Source of the DNA: Opitutia bacterium
GTDB taxonomy: Bacteria; Verrucomicrobiota; Verrucomicrobiia; Opitutales; Opitutaceae
Length of the DNA: 35,244 bases
NCBI GenBank assembly: GCA_947453695.1
Contig: CANGHW010000047.1
Span: forward strand, 1-35,244
Direction of reading: 5' to 3'
In this document: piece by piece, positions 1 through 8,403 of the stretch
Numbering within the stretch: the stretch's first letter is position 1
Layout: the number at the start of each line of letters is the position of its first letter
Position numbers and translations under genes: made by a program
The notes under the pieces: model-generated
The model's database searches: none
Seen by the model: the letters and a program-made list of their open reading frames with translations, nothing else
Told to the model about the DNA's origin: nothing

Positions 1-115
1 AGGCGGGGGCAAGGGCGGCGAGTGCGAGAACGACGGCAAGCGAGCGGCCGACGGTATTGGTGGGGTGGGGTTTATCCCCGCCAGGCCGAGACGACGAAAC
101 GCCGATGGCGGGCAT
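1..115 (-). CDS. Possible N-terminus of an exported protein, cut by the left edge
   Basis: On the minus strand an ATG at 113-115 opens a frame that stays open to the window edge (38 codons). Its last visible residues read RSLAVVLALAALAPA, which looks like the hydrophobic core and end of a Sec signal peptide. The frame is co-directional with the FG-GAP gene upstream of it. The weak point is that the proposed start and first 20 or so codons lie across two REP-type hairpins (60-82 and 107-129). The real start may therefore be elsewhere, or the REP pair may have landed in the 5' end of the gene. Nothing can be said about function. Confidence 0.3.
   Translation of the reverse strand, partial: MPAIGVSSSRPGGDKPHPTNTVGRSLAVVLALAALAPA
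60..82 (+). repeat. REP-type hairpin, GTGG foot (plus orientation)
   Basis: GTGG is followed by GGTGGGG, loop TTTAT, then CCCCGCC; the 7-bp stem contains one G-T wobble. It is the same length (23 nt) and design as the element at 107-129 but in the opposite orientation, so the two form an inverted pair (REPIN-like) separated by 24 bp. Confidence 0.6.
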
Positions 116-129
116 AAAGCCCGCCCCAC
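107..129 (-). repeat. REP-type hairpin, GTGG foot
   Basis: On the minus strand GTGG is followed by a perfect 7-bp stem, GGCGGGC / GCCCGCC, around loop TTTAT. Near-identical copies occur at 26780-26802 and, with stem mismatches, at 18920-18942 and 24915-24937. It lies 30 bp downstream of the FG-GAP gene stop. Confidence 0.75.
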
Positions 130-159
130 AATTTCTGAGGGCAGATGAAAGCAGGTTTT

Positions 160-1422
160 TCATTTCCGTTTCGTGAGAAAAACAAAGACGCCGAGTTTGG
201 AGGCGGTGAGGACGTCGGGGATGCCGTCGCGATTGACGTCGATGGCCTCGACCTGGGTGCCGAGGGCGGAGGCGTCGTCGATGAGTTGGGGGAGAAATTT
301 TGCGCCGCCGGGGGCGGAGGGGTCGCGGCGGAGGAGGAAGGCGTAATTGACGGGCGTAGCCATGGGCTCGATGTCGCCAGTCGGGCCGTGGGCCCAGCGG
401 CGCTTGCCGGTGACGATGTCGGGGAGACCGTCGCCGTCGAGATCGGCGAGGGTGAGGGCGTGGGGCTGGGAGAAGGCGACGCCGTAGGTTTTTTCCTCAG
501 CGCGCGTGCCCATCAACTTGTGCTCGACGAAGGTGATCGCGCCGGTGGCGTCGCGTTTTTGTTCGAACCACGCAAGGCCCCAGCCGTGGGCGTTGAGGGC
601 GGTGATGACGTCGGCGCGACCGTCGCCGTTGACATCGGTGACGAGAATCTGGGCGCCGCCGCGGTCGGAGCTGAACGTGAACGGGTGTTTCTTCCAGAGC
701 GTGCCGGGCGGAGAGTTTTTCGGCGGCTGCTCCCACCAGCCTTCGTTGAGGACGAGGTCGGCGCGGCCGTCGCCGTTGATGTCACCGATGCCTTCGCCGT
801 GATAGTAGTGGTTGAACTCGGCCTGCTCGGTGATGGGGACAAATTTCCACGGTTTGGTGGGCTCGGACCAATTGGGCGCATACCAGCCCCACTGCTTGAG
901 TTTGTCTTTGTCGCTGGAGCCGGAGATGGAGAGGAGCTCGGGTTTGCCGTCGCCATCGACGTCGAGAAAGAGCGGGGCCTCGCCGAAGACGCGCTGGGAG
1001 ACGAAGTGTTTTTTCCAGCGAGCGTCGGGCTTCTTTGCCTCGGCGGCGCCGGGGTTTTCATACCAGTAGGCCTCGTGGAAGAGCACGCGGCCGAGGACAA
1101 GGATGTCGGGGCGGCCGTCGCCGTTGAAGTCGGCGACGAAGGAGAACATCGAGTTGGTCGGATTTTTCTCGAGGGCCTGCGGGACGGGATCGAAGAAGGT
1201 GTGGCGGGTCTTGAAGTCGGGGCCGGCATACCAGAAGGGACCGGCGATGACATCGACGTGGCCGTCGCCATCGAGGTCGGCTGCAGTGACGCCGTCGCAC
1301 CAATATTCGGAGGTCAGGGTGATTTTCTCGAAAGCGATCGGCCGGGGGGCGGGTGCGGCCGAAGTGGGGAGGGCGGCGAGAGCGCCGAGCGCGCCAGCGA
1401 AGACGGAGCGGGGAATTTTCAT
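160..1422 (-). CDS. Secreted FG-GAP (VCBS) repeat protein, 420 aa
   Basis: The start is placed at the ATG at 1420-1422 because it opens a signal peptide (MKIPRSVFAGALGALAALPT, cleavage near the following Ala-Ala). A longer frame to 1542 would add an unlikely Arg-rich leader. The mature part has seven Ca-binding-type repeats of the form D-x-[DN]-x-D-G-x-x-[DE], such as DLDGDGHVDVI, DFNGDGRPDIL, DVDGDGKPELL, DINGDGRADLV, DVNGDGRADVI, DLDGDGLPDIV and DVNRDGIPDVL. This fits a seven-bladed integrin-like beta-propeller. FG-GAP propellers bind ligands, metal or polysaccharide; no catalytic motif was recognised. It is transcribed divergently from the DUF1080/oxidoreductase operon, so a role with the same substrate is possible but only inferred. 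Confidence 0.9.
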   Translation of the reverse strand: MKIPRSVFAGALGALAALPTSAAPAPRPIAFEKITLTSEYWCDGVTAADLDGDGHVDVIAGPFWYAGPDFKTRHTFFDPVPQALEKNPTNSMFSFVADFNGDGRPDILVLGRVLFHEAYWYENPGAAEAKKPDARWKKHFVSQRVFGEAPLFLDVDGDGKPELLSISGSSDKDKLKQWGWYAPNWSEPTKPWKFVPITEQAEFNHYYHGEGIGDINGDGRADLVLNEGWWEQPPKNSPPGTLWKKHPFTFSSDRGGAQILVTDVNGDGRADVITALNAHGWGLAWFEQKRDATGAITFVEHKLMGTRAEEKTYGVAFSQPHALTLADLDGDGLPDIVTGKRRWAHGPTGDIEPMATPVNYAFLLRRDPSAPGGAKFLPQLIDDASALGTQVEAIDVNRDGIPDVLTASKLGVFVFLTKRK

Positions 1423-1529
1423 GGGGCGGGGGTATGATGAATAACGCCGGCTGGCGGGTGCGCGGCGAGCGGATTGTTTCTCGACGCGGGGGCGGCGCGG
1501 CACACAGTCGCGGACGTATTTCTTTCCCC
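1423..1529. promoter_or_regulatory. Divergent intergenic region, FG-GAP gene / DUF1080 operon
   Basis: These 107 bp must carry the start signals of both flanking genes if the chosen starts are right. I could not identify a convincing -35/-10 pair, operator or Shine-Dalgarno on either side, so the regulatory assignment rests on gene arrangement alone. Confidence 0.35.
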
Positions 1530-2564
1530 ATGAAAACCTCACGTGTGGTCCAGGTGGTGTTGCAACTCACTGCGCTCGTCGTGGCGCTCGGTAGCGCGGG
1601 CCGGCTGGCCGCGGCGCCCAACGAAGCCTTCCTCGGTCGCTGGGCCCTGACGCTCCCGAACGGGGCGGCGGGCTGGCTCGAAGTAAGGAAAGAAAAGGGC
1701 TACTACGACGGCGCTATTCTCTGGGGCGGTGGCAGCGTATTGCCGTTGTCGAGTGTGGTGATCAGCGACGACACGCTGATCGTGACACGCACGAACGACG
1801 TGCCGCGCAAGGATGCGGCGGGCAAGGTGGTCCGCACGCAGCAGTTTACCGAGGCGATCACGGCGAAGCTCGGCGAAGGCGACGCACTGAAGCTCACGCG
1901 CCTCGCGCCGAAGCTGAATGGCACGGGCTATGATTCCGCGGAGTTTGCTGGCAAGCGCATCCCGGCGCTCCCGCCGCGTCCGGACCTGAGCAAGGTGAAA
2001 TTCGGCGAGCCGATCGCGTTGTTCAACGGCAAGGACCTCACCGGCTGGAAAGCTAAAGAGCCCAACGTCGAAAGCGCCTGGGTGGTGGAGGCGGGCGTGT
2101 TGTCCAACCGCGTGCCGAAGCACGCACCGGGCACACCCGCCAAGCGCACGGCAAACCTGCGCACGGAGCGGGAATTCGAAGACTTCAATTTGAAGGTCGA
2201 GGTCAATGTGCCCGACGGCAGCAACAGTGGCGTCTACCTGAAGGGCATCTACGAGATCCAAGTGGTCGACTCCTTTGGCAAGGCGCTCGATTCGCACAAC
2301 ATGGGCGCGCTCTACAGCCGCGTGACCCCGAGCTCGGCCGCGGAGAAGAAGGCCGGCGAGTGGCAGACGATGGATATCACGCTAGTCGACCGCCACGTGA
2401 CGGTGGTGCTCAACGGCACCAAGATCATCGACAATGCGGCGATCCAGGGTTGCACGGGCGGCGCGATGTGGTCGGACGAGTTCAAGCCCGGCCCGATCTA
2501 CCTGCAGGGCGACCACGGCTCCGTGTCGTATCGCAACCTCGTGCTACGGCCCGTCGTGAAGTGA
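1530..2564 (+). CDS. Secreted DUF1080 protein (3-keto-disaccharide hydrolase family), 344 aa
   Basis: The ATG at 1530 opens a Sec signal peptide (hydrophobic run VVLQLTALVVALGSA, cleavage near LAAA-P). The open frame upstream to 1353 is antisense to the FG-GAP gene and is not used. Residues about 30-150 form a beta-rich region I do not recognise. From about residue 157 to the end is a DUF1080 domain (PF06439) with the typical opening PIALFNGKDLTGWK and closing strand GPIYLQGDHGSVSYRNLVLRPV, a concanavalin-like jelly roll. Members of this family hydrolyse 3-keto-glycosides made by Gfo/Idh/MocA oxidoreductases. Three such oxidoreductases follow directly on the same strand (58 bp gap). Assignment to the family is strong; the activity of this protein is inferred. 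Confidence 0.9.
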   Translation: MKTSRVVQVVLQLTALVVALGSAGRLAAAPNEAFLGRWALTLPNGAAGWLEVRKEKGYYDGAILWGGGSVLPLSSVVISDDTLIVTRTNDVPRKDAAGKVVRTQQFTEAITAKLGEGDALKLTRLAPKLNGTGYDSAEFAGKRIPALPPRPDLSKVKFGEPIALFNGKDLTGWKAKEPNVESAWVVEAGVLSNRVPKHAPGTPAKRTANLRTEREFEDFNLKVEVNVPDGSNSGVYLKGIYEIQVVDSFGKALDSHNMGALYSRVTPSSAAEKKAGEWQTMDITLVDRHVTVVLNGTKIIDNAAIQGCTGGAMWSDEFKPGPIYLQGDHGSVSYRNLVLRPVVK

Positions 2565-2622
2565 ACCGGCGTCGGCCCTGAACCTGCTGCGTCCCGGTGA
2601 TCCCCCTTCCTTGTTTACCCGC

Positions 2623-3741
2623 ATGAAAACCCTCCTCCGCTCCACCTTGTCCCGGCGCTCGTTTCTTGGGCGCGTCTCTGCCGGTGCCGTCGCCCTCGCG
2701 GGCGCGCCGGCCATCCTGCGTGCGCAAGGCGCCAAGCCCCGCAAGCTCGGCGTCGCGATCGTCGGCCTCGGCAACTACGCGCGTGGCCAGATCGGGCCGG
2801 CGCTCAAGCTGACGGAAAACTGCGAACTCACGGCGGTGGTGACCGGCTCGCCGGAGAAGGGCCGCAAATGGGCGCAGGACTACGGGTTCTCCGAAAAGTC
2901 CGTCTACGGCTACGACCGCATCGCGGACCTCGCGGATAACAAGGCCGTTGATATCGTCTACGTCATCACGCCGAATTCGATGCACGCGGACGGTGTGATC
3001 GCGGCGGCGAAGGCGGGCAAACACGTGATCAGCGAGAAACCGTTTACGACGAATGTCGCCGATGCGGTGAAGGCGATCGCGGCGTGCAAGGCGGCCAAGG
3101 TGAAACTCTCCATCGGTTACCGCCTGCATTTCGACCCGATCCACCAGGAGTTCATGCGCCTCGCGAAGGATCCTTCGTTCGGGCCGTTTACGAAGATGAA
3201 CGGAGAGTTCAGCTTTGTGATGAAAAACAAAGTGTGGCGCGCAGAGAGGAAATACGCCGGCGGCGGCCCGGTCATGGACCTCGGCGTCTACGTGATGCAG
3301 GAGGCCTGCATGGCGGCGGGTGGCGTGGCGCCGATCGCGATCACGGCCAAGGCCGCCGAGACGACGAAGCCGGAGATTTTTGCCGACGTGGAGCAGACGA
3401 TGAACTTCACGCTGGAATTCCCCGGCGGCGCGGTGTGCGAGGCGGTGACGAGCTACTCGCAGAGCGCGAATCGCTTCCGGGCCGAGAGCGCGAGCGGCAA
3501 CTGGGTCGAATTCAAGACGAACGCCTATATGTATACGGGAGTCGGCGCGGTCTCGAATCGCGGTCCGCTGACGTTTCCGCCCGTGAACCAGCAGGCGAAG
3601 CAGATGGACGATTTCGCCACCTGCATTCGCGAAGGGCGCGAGTCGCGCGTCTCCGGCGAGATGGGCCTGCGCGACATGAAGATCATCGAGGCCATCTACG
3701 AAGCAGCCCGCACCGGCAAGAAAGTCGCTCTGCGCGCCTGA
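2623..3741 (+). CDS. Tat-exported Gfo/Idh/MocA oxidoreductase 1, GFOR-like, 372 aa
   Basis: The ATG at 2623 is preferred over an in-frame TTG at 2611 because it begins a Tat signal: S10-R11-R12-S13-F14-L15, then a hydrophobic run ending at LRAQG. Next comes the NAD(P)-binding Rossmann motif VAIVGLGNYARGQ and the EKP motif with K139. YRLHFDP (166-172) and GGGPVMDLGVY, with D219 and Y223, match the layout of Zymomonas glucose-fructose oxidoreductase, where Lys, Asp and Tyr form the active site. The end (SGEMGLRDMKIIEAIYEAA) also resembles that enzyme. It probably oxidises or reduces sugars in the periplasm with a tightly bound NADP; the substrate is unknown. It is second in an operon with the DUF1080 gene and two paralogues. 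Confidence 0.9.
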   Translation: MKTLLRSTLSRRSFLGRVSAGAVALAGAPAILRAQGAKPRKLGVAIVGLGNYARGQIGPALKLTENCELTAVVTGSPEKGRKWAQDYGFSEKSVYGYDRIADLADNKAVDIVYVITPNSMHADGVIAAAKAGKHVISEKPFTTNVADAVKAIAACKAAKVKLSIGYRLHFDPIHQEFMRLAKDPSFGPFTKMNGEFSFVMKNKVWRAERKYAGGGPVMDLGVYVMQEACMAAGGVAPIAITAKAAETTKPEIFADVEQTMNFTLEFPGGAVCEAVTSYSQSANRFRAESASGNWVEFKTNAYMYTGVGAVSNRGPLTFPPVNQQAKQMDDFATCIREGRESRVSGEMGLRDMKIIEAIYEAARTGKKVALRA

Positions 3742-3806
3742 GTTTCCGCCGCCGTGCATGCCCGGCGGGCGGACCGAGACCGAATCCTTTTCTCCCAGAC
3801 TCCCCT

Positions 3807-4967
3807 ATGAATACCCCGTTTCCCTCTCCTTCCACTTCTCTGACCCGGCGCCGTTTCCTTTATCGTGCTTCGCTCGGCACGGCGGCGCTTGCCGGTGCTC
3901 CATATATCCTGCGTGCGCAGGGCGGCGCGCAGCCGCGCAAGCTTGGCGTGGCACTCGTCGGCCTCGGCAACTACAGCAAAGGCCAGCTCGGGCCGGCGTT
4001 GAAGGTGACGGAGCATTGCCGCCTGGCGGGCGTCGTGACCGGGTCGCCGGAAAAAGGCGCCCAGTGGGCGAAGGACTACGGGTTTTCTGAAAAAGCCGTT
4101 TACGGCTACGACACCATGGTGCAGATGGCCCACAACAAGGACATCGACATCGTCTACGTCGTCACGCCAAACGGCCTGCACATGCGCGACGTGATCGCGG
4201 CGGCGAAGGCTGGCAAGCATGTGATCTGCGAGAAACCCCTCGGCAACACGGTCGCGGAGTGCGATGCGATGCTCGCGGCGTGCAAGGCGGCGAAGGTGAA
4301 ATTTTCCGTCGGCTACCGGCTGCATTTCGATCCCTACCATCGCGAACTCATGCGGCGGGCGAAGGATCCGGCGTTTGGGCCGTTTATGCAGATGACGGGT
4401 GACCGCGGTTTCTCCCTGCGTGCCGGGGCGTGGCGCGCGGACAAGGCGCTGGCTGGCGGCGGGCCGATGATGGACCTCGGTGTCTATCTGATCCAAGGCG
4501 CGTGCATGGCCTATGGTGGCACGACGCTCGGTGGCGGGGCGCTCGACGCGGCGCCGAGCTTTGTGACGGGCAAGGAACGGCCGAAGACGAAGCCGCAGCA
4601 GTTTGCCGATGGTGTCGAGGAAACGATCGAGTGGACGATGGAGTTCAAGAACGGCGCGAAGGCTGACTTCGTGACAAGCTACGTCGGCGGTAAGGACACT
4701 TTCCGCGTGGAGGGGCCGAAGAGCTGGTGGGAGTTTAAGCAGAAGGCGTTTACCTACCGCGGCACGATCGTGGAAACGAACGCGGGCCCGGTGTCGTATG
4801 AGCCCTTCGTGAACCAGCAGGCGCTGCAGATGGACGACTTTGCGCAGTGTGTGCGCGAAGGCCGCGAGTCGCGCGTGCCCGGCGAGATGGGCCGGCGCGA
4901 CAACGTGATCATCGCGGCGATCTTTGAGGCGGCGAAGACGGGGAAGAAAGTCGCGGTCAAAGTCTGA
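3807..4967 (+). CDS. Tat-exported Gfo/Idh/MocA oxidoreductase 2, GFOR-like, 386 aa
   Basis: The start at 3807 is chosen because it opens a Tat signal (T13-R14-R15-R16-F17-L18, then YRASLGTAALAGAPYILRAQ). The frame is open for 240 codons further upstream only as a shadow of the preceding gene. Rossmann motif VALVGLGNYSKGQ, EKP lysine K143, YRLHFDP, and GGGPMMDLGVY with D223 and Y227 are all present, so the enzyme looks intact. It is a close paralogue of the flanking oxidoreductases and is slightly longer owing to an insertion around GGGALDAAPSFVTG just before the sheet domain returns. The gap to the upstream gene is 65 bp and to the next gene 23 bp, consistent with one transcript. The sugar substrate is not predictable from sequence. 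Confidence 0.9.
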   Translation: MNTPFPSPSTSLTRRRFLYRASLGTAALAGAPYILRAQGGAQPRKLGVALVGLGNYSKGQLGPALKVTEHCRLAGVVTGSPEKGAQWAKDYGFSEKAVYGYDTMVQMAHNKDIDIVYVVTPNGLHMRDVIAAAKAGKHVICEKPLGNTVAECDAMLAACKAAKVKFSVGYRLHFDPYHRELMRRAKDPAFGPFMQMTGDRGFSLRAGAWRADKALAGGGPMMDLGVYLIQGACMAYGGTTLGGGALDAAPSFVTGKERPKTKPQQFADGVEETIEWTMEFKNGAKADFVTSYVGGKDTFRVEGPKSWWEFKQKAFTYRGTIVETNAGPVSYEPFVNQQALQMDDFAQCVREGRESRVPGEMGRRDNVIIAAIFEAAKTGKKVAVKV

Positions 4968-4990
4968 CGGCGCCCGGCGCATCCAACCCC

Positions 4991-6115
4991 ATGAAAAACC
5001 AACCCCGTTGGCCGTCGCCCGCTGTTTCCCGGCGTGAATTTATCCAGCGTGCCGCGGTGGGCGCGGCGGCGGTAGTGTGCGCTCCCTACGTGCGCACGGC
5101 GGAGCTCCCGCCGCCAAAGCTCGGGATCGCGATTCTGGGGCTGGGTGGCTACGCGAGCGGGCAACTCGCGCCGGCGCTTAAGCTCACGCAGAATGTGCAG
5201 ATCACGGGCGTGATTACCGGCACGCCGGAGAAGGGTCGCAACTGGTCGCAGGTGTTCGGGTTTCCGGAGAAGGCGATCTATTCCTACGACACGATGGCGC
5301 GCATCGCGGATAATCCGACGATCGATGTCGTCTACGTCGTCACGCCCAATGCGCTGCACCGCGATCACGTGATCGCGGCGGCGAAGGCGGGGAAGCACGT
5401 GATCACGGAAAAGCCGATGGGGGTGTCGGTCGCCGAGTGCGATGCGATGATCGCGGCGTGCAAGGCGGCGAAGGTGAAACTCTCGGTGGGCTACCGTCTG
5501 CACTTCGATCCGTATTTCGCCGACGTGGCGCGCCTGGCGCAGGATCCGGCGGTCGGGCCGTTTAAGCGAATGAGCGGCGGCTTCGGTTTCACGCTGACGC
5601 AGCCCCAGTGGCGGGCGGAAAAGAAGCTCGCGGGCGGCGGACCGTTGATGGACCTCGGGATTTATTCGCTGCAGGCGGCGGGTATCGCGACGGGCGAAAA
5701 AGTGCCGGTGGCGATCGCGGCTAAGGAGCAGCCGAAGAAGCGGCCGGAGTTTTTCAAAGACGTCGAAGAGACGATCGAGTGGGCGATGGAGTATGCCGAC
5801 GGCACGCGGGCGGATTTCATCACGAGCTACAACGGTGGCATCAACCGCTTCCGCGGTGAGTCGGACAAAGGCTGGGTGCAGATCGAGCCCGCGTTTTCCT
5901 ACAACGGCCTGCAAGGCGACTCGAGCAAGGGTAAGATTAGCCACGAGCCGGCCGTGAACCAACAGGCGCGGCAGCTGGATCACATCGCGCAGTGTATGCG
6001 CGAAGGCCGTGAATCGGACGTGCCCGGCGAGATGGGGCGCCGCGATATGATCTGCATCGAGGCGATCTACAAATCGGCCGCCGACGGCGGAAAGCCGGTC
6101 GCGATTAAGGTTTAG
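4991..6115 (+). CDS. Tat-exported Gfo/Idh/MocA oxidoreductase 3, GFOR-like, 374 aa
   Basis: Starts at ATG 4991, 23 bp after the previous gene. Tat signal S13-R14-R15-E16-F17-I18-Q19 is followed by a hydrophobic Ala/Val run. Rossmann motif IAILGLGGYASGQ, EKP lysine K141, YRLHFDP, and GGGPLMDLGIY with D221 and Y225 are conserved. It is the third tandem paralogue and the last gene of the plus-strand operon. Its stop (6113-6115) overlaps the end of the convergent TPR gene by 11 bp, so there is no room for a conventional terminator between them. Three intact copies side by side suggest division of labour by substrate or redox direction rather than decay. Confidence 0.9.
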   Translation: MKNQPRWPSPAVSRREFIQRAAVGAAAVVCAPYVRTAELPPPKLGIAILGLGGYASGQLAPALKLTQNVQITGVITGTPEKGRNWSQVFGFPEKAIYSYDTMARIADNPTIDVVYVVTPNALHRDHVIAAAKAGKHVITEKPMGVSVAECDAMIAACKAAKVKLSVGYRLHFDPYFADVARLAQDPAVGPFKRMSGGFGFTLTQPQWRAEKKLAGGGPLMDLGIYSLQAAGIATGEKVPVAIAAKEQPKKRPEFFKDVEETIEWAMEYADGTRADFITSYNGGINRFRGESDKGWVQIEPAFSYNGLQGDSSKGKISHEPAVNQQARQLDHIAQCMREGRESDVPGEMGRRDMICIEAIYKSAADGGKPVAIKV

Positions 6116-8357
6116 GCGGGGCCGGCTGGAATCCGCCGAGGTGTTGCAGCGCGGTGGTGGCACCGGCGTGATCCGGCTTGAGGCGCAGGGTGGCCTCAAG
6201 GTGTTCGCGCGCTTGGTGCTTCAGGCCGTCTTCATTGAGGAGCAGCGCGAGATTGTAGTGGGTTTCAGCGTGGCCGGGCTGCACCTGCAGGAGCGCCTCG
6301 AGCTGGGTGCGGGCTTCGGCGCGCAGACCAAGTTGAAGCAGGACGACGGTGAGGTTGTTGCCGGCGTCGATATTGCCGGGGTTGAGGCGAATGGCGGTTT
6401 CGAGGAGCTGGCGCGCGGCCGGTAGCTGGCCGGCCTGAAGATGGATGATGGCGAGGTTATTGGCCGCCTCGGCATTGGCGGGGTCGAGGCGCAGGGCGGT
6501 TTGAAATTGGATGGAGGCGTCAGAGGTGCGGCCCAATGCAACGAAGGCGTTGCCTAAATTGTAGCGCGAAGTGGACGAGTCGGGGCGGAGCTCGAGGGCG
6601 CGTTGGAAATGCGGGATGCCCTCGGCGGGCCGGCCCAGTTGCATGAGCGCCTGGCCGAGATTGTTGTGCGCGTCGGGTGAAAGGGAGTTGAGGGCGAGCG
6701 CCGTGTGATAGCGCGTCACGGCCTCTGCCGGGCGACCGCTTTGGAGCAGGACATTGCCGATGCCGGTGTGGGCTTCCGAGAGCTTGGGATCGAGCTTCAC
6801 GGCGGACTCAAAATGAGCCACGGCCTCGTCCGGGCGTCCGGTTTGCGCGAGGATGTTGCCCAAGTTGGTGTGAGTGTCGGCGCGCCACGCTTCGATGCGC
6901 AGGGCGGTCTCGAGGTGATGCACGGCTTCGGCGAGACGGCCGAGCTTAGTCAGTTGCGTGCCGAGGTTGTTGTGCGTTTCGGCGAGTGTGGGGTCGAGAC
7001 GGAGGGAAGCCTGGTAGTGGGCGATGCTCGCGAGCGGCTGATTCCCATTGGCCAACGCGAGGGCGAGGCTGTTGTGGGCGCGCCAGTTTTCCGGACGTTT
7101 TACGACGGTGTCGGACCACAGGGAAATTTCGGAGCGGTAGTCGCGCTGGCGCTGAACCGTGAGAGCGATGAAACCCACGGTGACGAGGGCACCGACCGGG
7201 GCGGCGAGGCGGCGAGGAAGGACAAGGTAGACGCTGAGGACGACGAGCGCGAGCGGGGCGATGAGGGGAAGGTAGAGCCGGTTTTCTGCGACCATCTGGC
7301 GGACGATGGGGACGACGCTCGAGGTGGGAGCGAGAATCACGAAGAACCACGCGCCGAGAAATCCGAGCAAGGGCCGCCGCCAGAGTGCCCAGAGAGAAAG
7401 ACCGACGAGCAAGGCGACGAGGAGGGCGTAGGGGGTGGCCACCGTGGTTTCGGCGACCGTGGGGCCGTAGTCGAACACCAGCGGGTGAGGCCAGAGGGCG
7501 AGGCGAAGGTAGGTGATGACCGAGTAACAACTCGCGGCCGCGTAGCCCCACCACGTGAGGCGAAAGCCAAAGCCGACACCGCGTGCCCCGAGGCCGATCA
7601 TCAGCCATCCGAGCAGAATCCACGTGGCGGCCAGACCGAGGTAGAGTGGCCAGCGGCGACGCAGGGCGGCGGCAAAACTGCCGGCGAAGAAGGTGCGATC
7701 GTAGAGGGCGACGACGACCGGGGCGGTGACCATGACCTCCTTGCTGGCCATGCCGAGGGCGCATGTGACGACGGCGAGCGAGTGCCAGCGATAAGGGTGG
7801 GCCGGTGCCGTCGCGCCGCGGACGAAGGCGTAGAGCGTGAGCAGATAAAAGAGTCCCATGAGTGCTTCCGTCCGCTGCGAAAGGTAGGTGACGGAGTTGG
7901 TTTGCACGGGATGCACGGCCCAGAGGGCGGCCACGGCGAAGGCGAGCCAGGTGGCATCGGTGCCGAACCGTGCGGATAAAAGCGGGCTAAGCAGCGTGCG
8001 CCGCAGCAGGCCGAAAAGCGTGAGCGCGCCGAGCGTGTGGATAGCGACGTTGCCGAGGTGGTAGCCGAGGAGGGAGTGGCCGGAGAGCGCGTAGTTGAGG
8101 GCGTAGCTAAGATTGGCGACTGGGCGTCCGCCGACGCCGGCCGAGGCGGGGGGCGAGAGCACGGCCCGCCAATCGGACAGGTCGCGCAAGGTGGCGTTTT
8201 CGAGCAGCGATGGAGGATCGTCGAAGACGAAGGCGCCGGAAAAACTGTTGGCGTAGGCCAACCAGGTGCCGAGCACGAGCAGGACGCCCGCGGTCCAAAG
8301 TGCGGCGCGAGAAGGGGCCGAGCGGGGCGGGAAAGGAACGGCCGAGGCGATGCTCAT
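6105..8357 (-). CDS. Multi-pass membrane protein with C-terminal TPRs, TMTC-like, 750 aa
   Basis: The N-terminal half (residues about 19-402) carries about eleven hydrophobic segments. Between the first two lie FVFDD and a GRPVANLSYALNY stretch, and HPVQTNSVTYLSQRTEAL lies further on. This layout is shared with bacterial and eukaryotic TMTC-type proteins, GT-C-fold relatives of protein O-mannosyltransferases, where an acidic pair in the first loop is catalytic. Residues 423-728 are nine consecutive 34-residue TPRs (for example DAHNNLGQALMQLGRPAEG) plus a partial tenth. A sugar-transfer role is inferred from architecture; many bacterial members are uncharacterised. It starts 46 bp after the transglutaminase gene and may be the last gene of that operon. 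Confidence 0.85.
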   Translation of the reverse strand: MSIASAVPFPPRSAPSRAALWTAGVLLVLGTWLAYANSFSGAFVFDDPPSLLENATLRDLSDWRAVLSPPASAGVGGRPVANLSYALNYALSGHSLLGYHLGNVAIHTLGALTLFGLLRRTLLSPLLSARFGTDATWLAFAVAALWAVHPVQTNSVTYLSQRTEALMGLFYLLTLYAFVRGATAPAHPYRWHSLAVVTCALGMASKEVMVTAPVVVALYDRTFFAGSFAAALRRRWPLYLGLAATWILLGWLMIGLGARGVGFGFRLTWWGYAAASCYSVITYLRLALWPHPLVFDYGPTVAETTVATPYALLVALLVGLSLWALWRRPLLGFLGAWFFVILAPTSSVVPIVRQMVAENRLYLPLIAPLALVVLSVYLVLPRRLAAPVGALVTVGFIALTVQRQRDYRSEISLWSDTVVKRPENWRAHNSLALALANGNQPLASIAHYQASLRLDPTLAETHNNLGTQLTKLGRLAEAVHHLETALRIEAWRADTHTNLGNILAQTGRPDEAVAHFESAVKLDPKLSEAHTGIGNVLLQSGRPAEAVTRYHTALALNSLSPDAHNNLGQALMQLGRPAEGIPHFQRALELRPDSSTSRYNLGNAFVALGRTSDASIQFQTALRLDPANAEAANNLAIIHLQAGQLPAARQLLETAIRLNPGNIDAGNNLTVVLLQLGLRAEARTQLEALLQVQPGHAETHYNLALLLNEDGLKHQAREHLEATLRLKPDHAGATTALQHLGGFQPAPPKP

Positions 8358-8403
8358 GGGGCCTGCGGGGAACGGCCGGGCGGCGAGCGCGGAGAAGAGA
8401 GCG

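Noticed and set aside
3084..3806. N-terminal extension of the second oxidoreductase, which would make a 627-aa protein
   Set aside because: This part overlaps the first oxidoreductase in another frame and reads as an Arg/Gly-rich shadow. The Tat signal at 3807 fixes the start.
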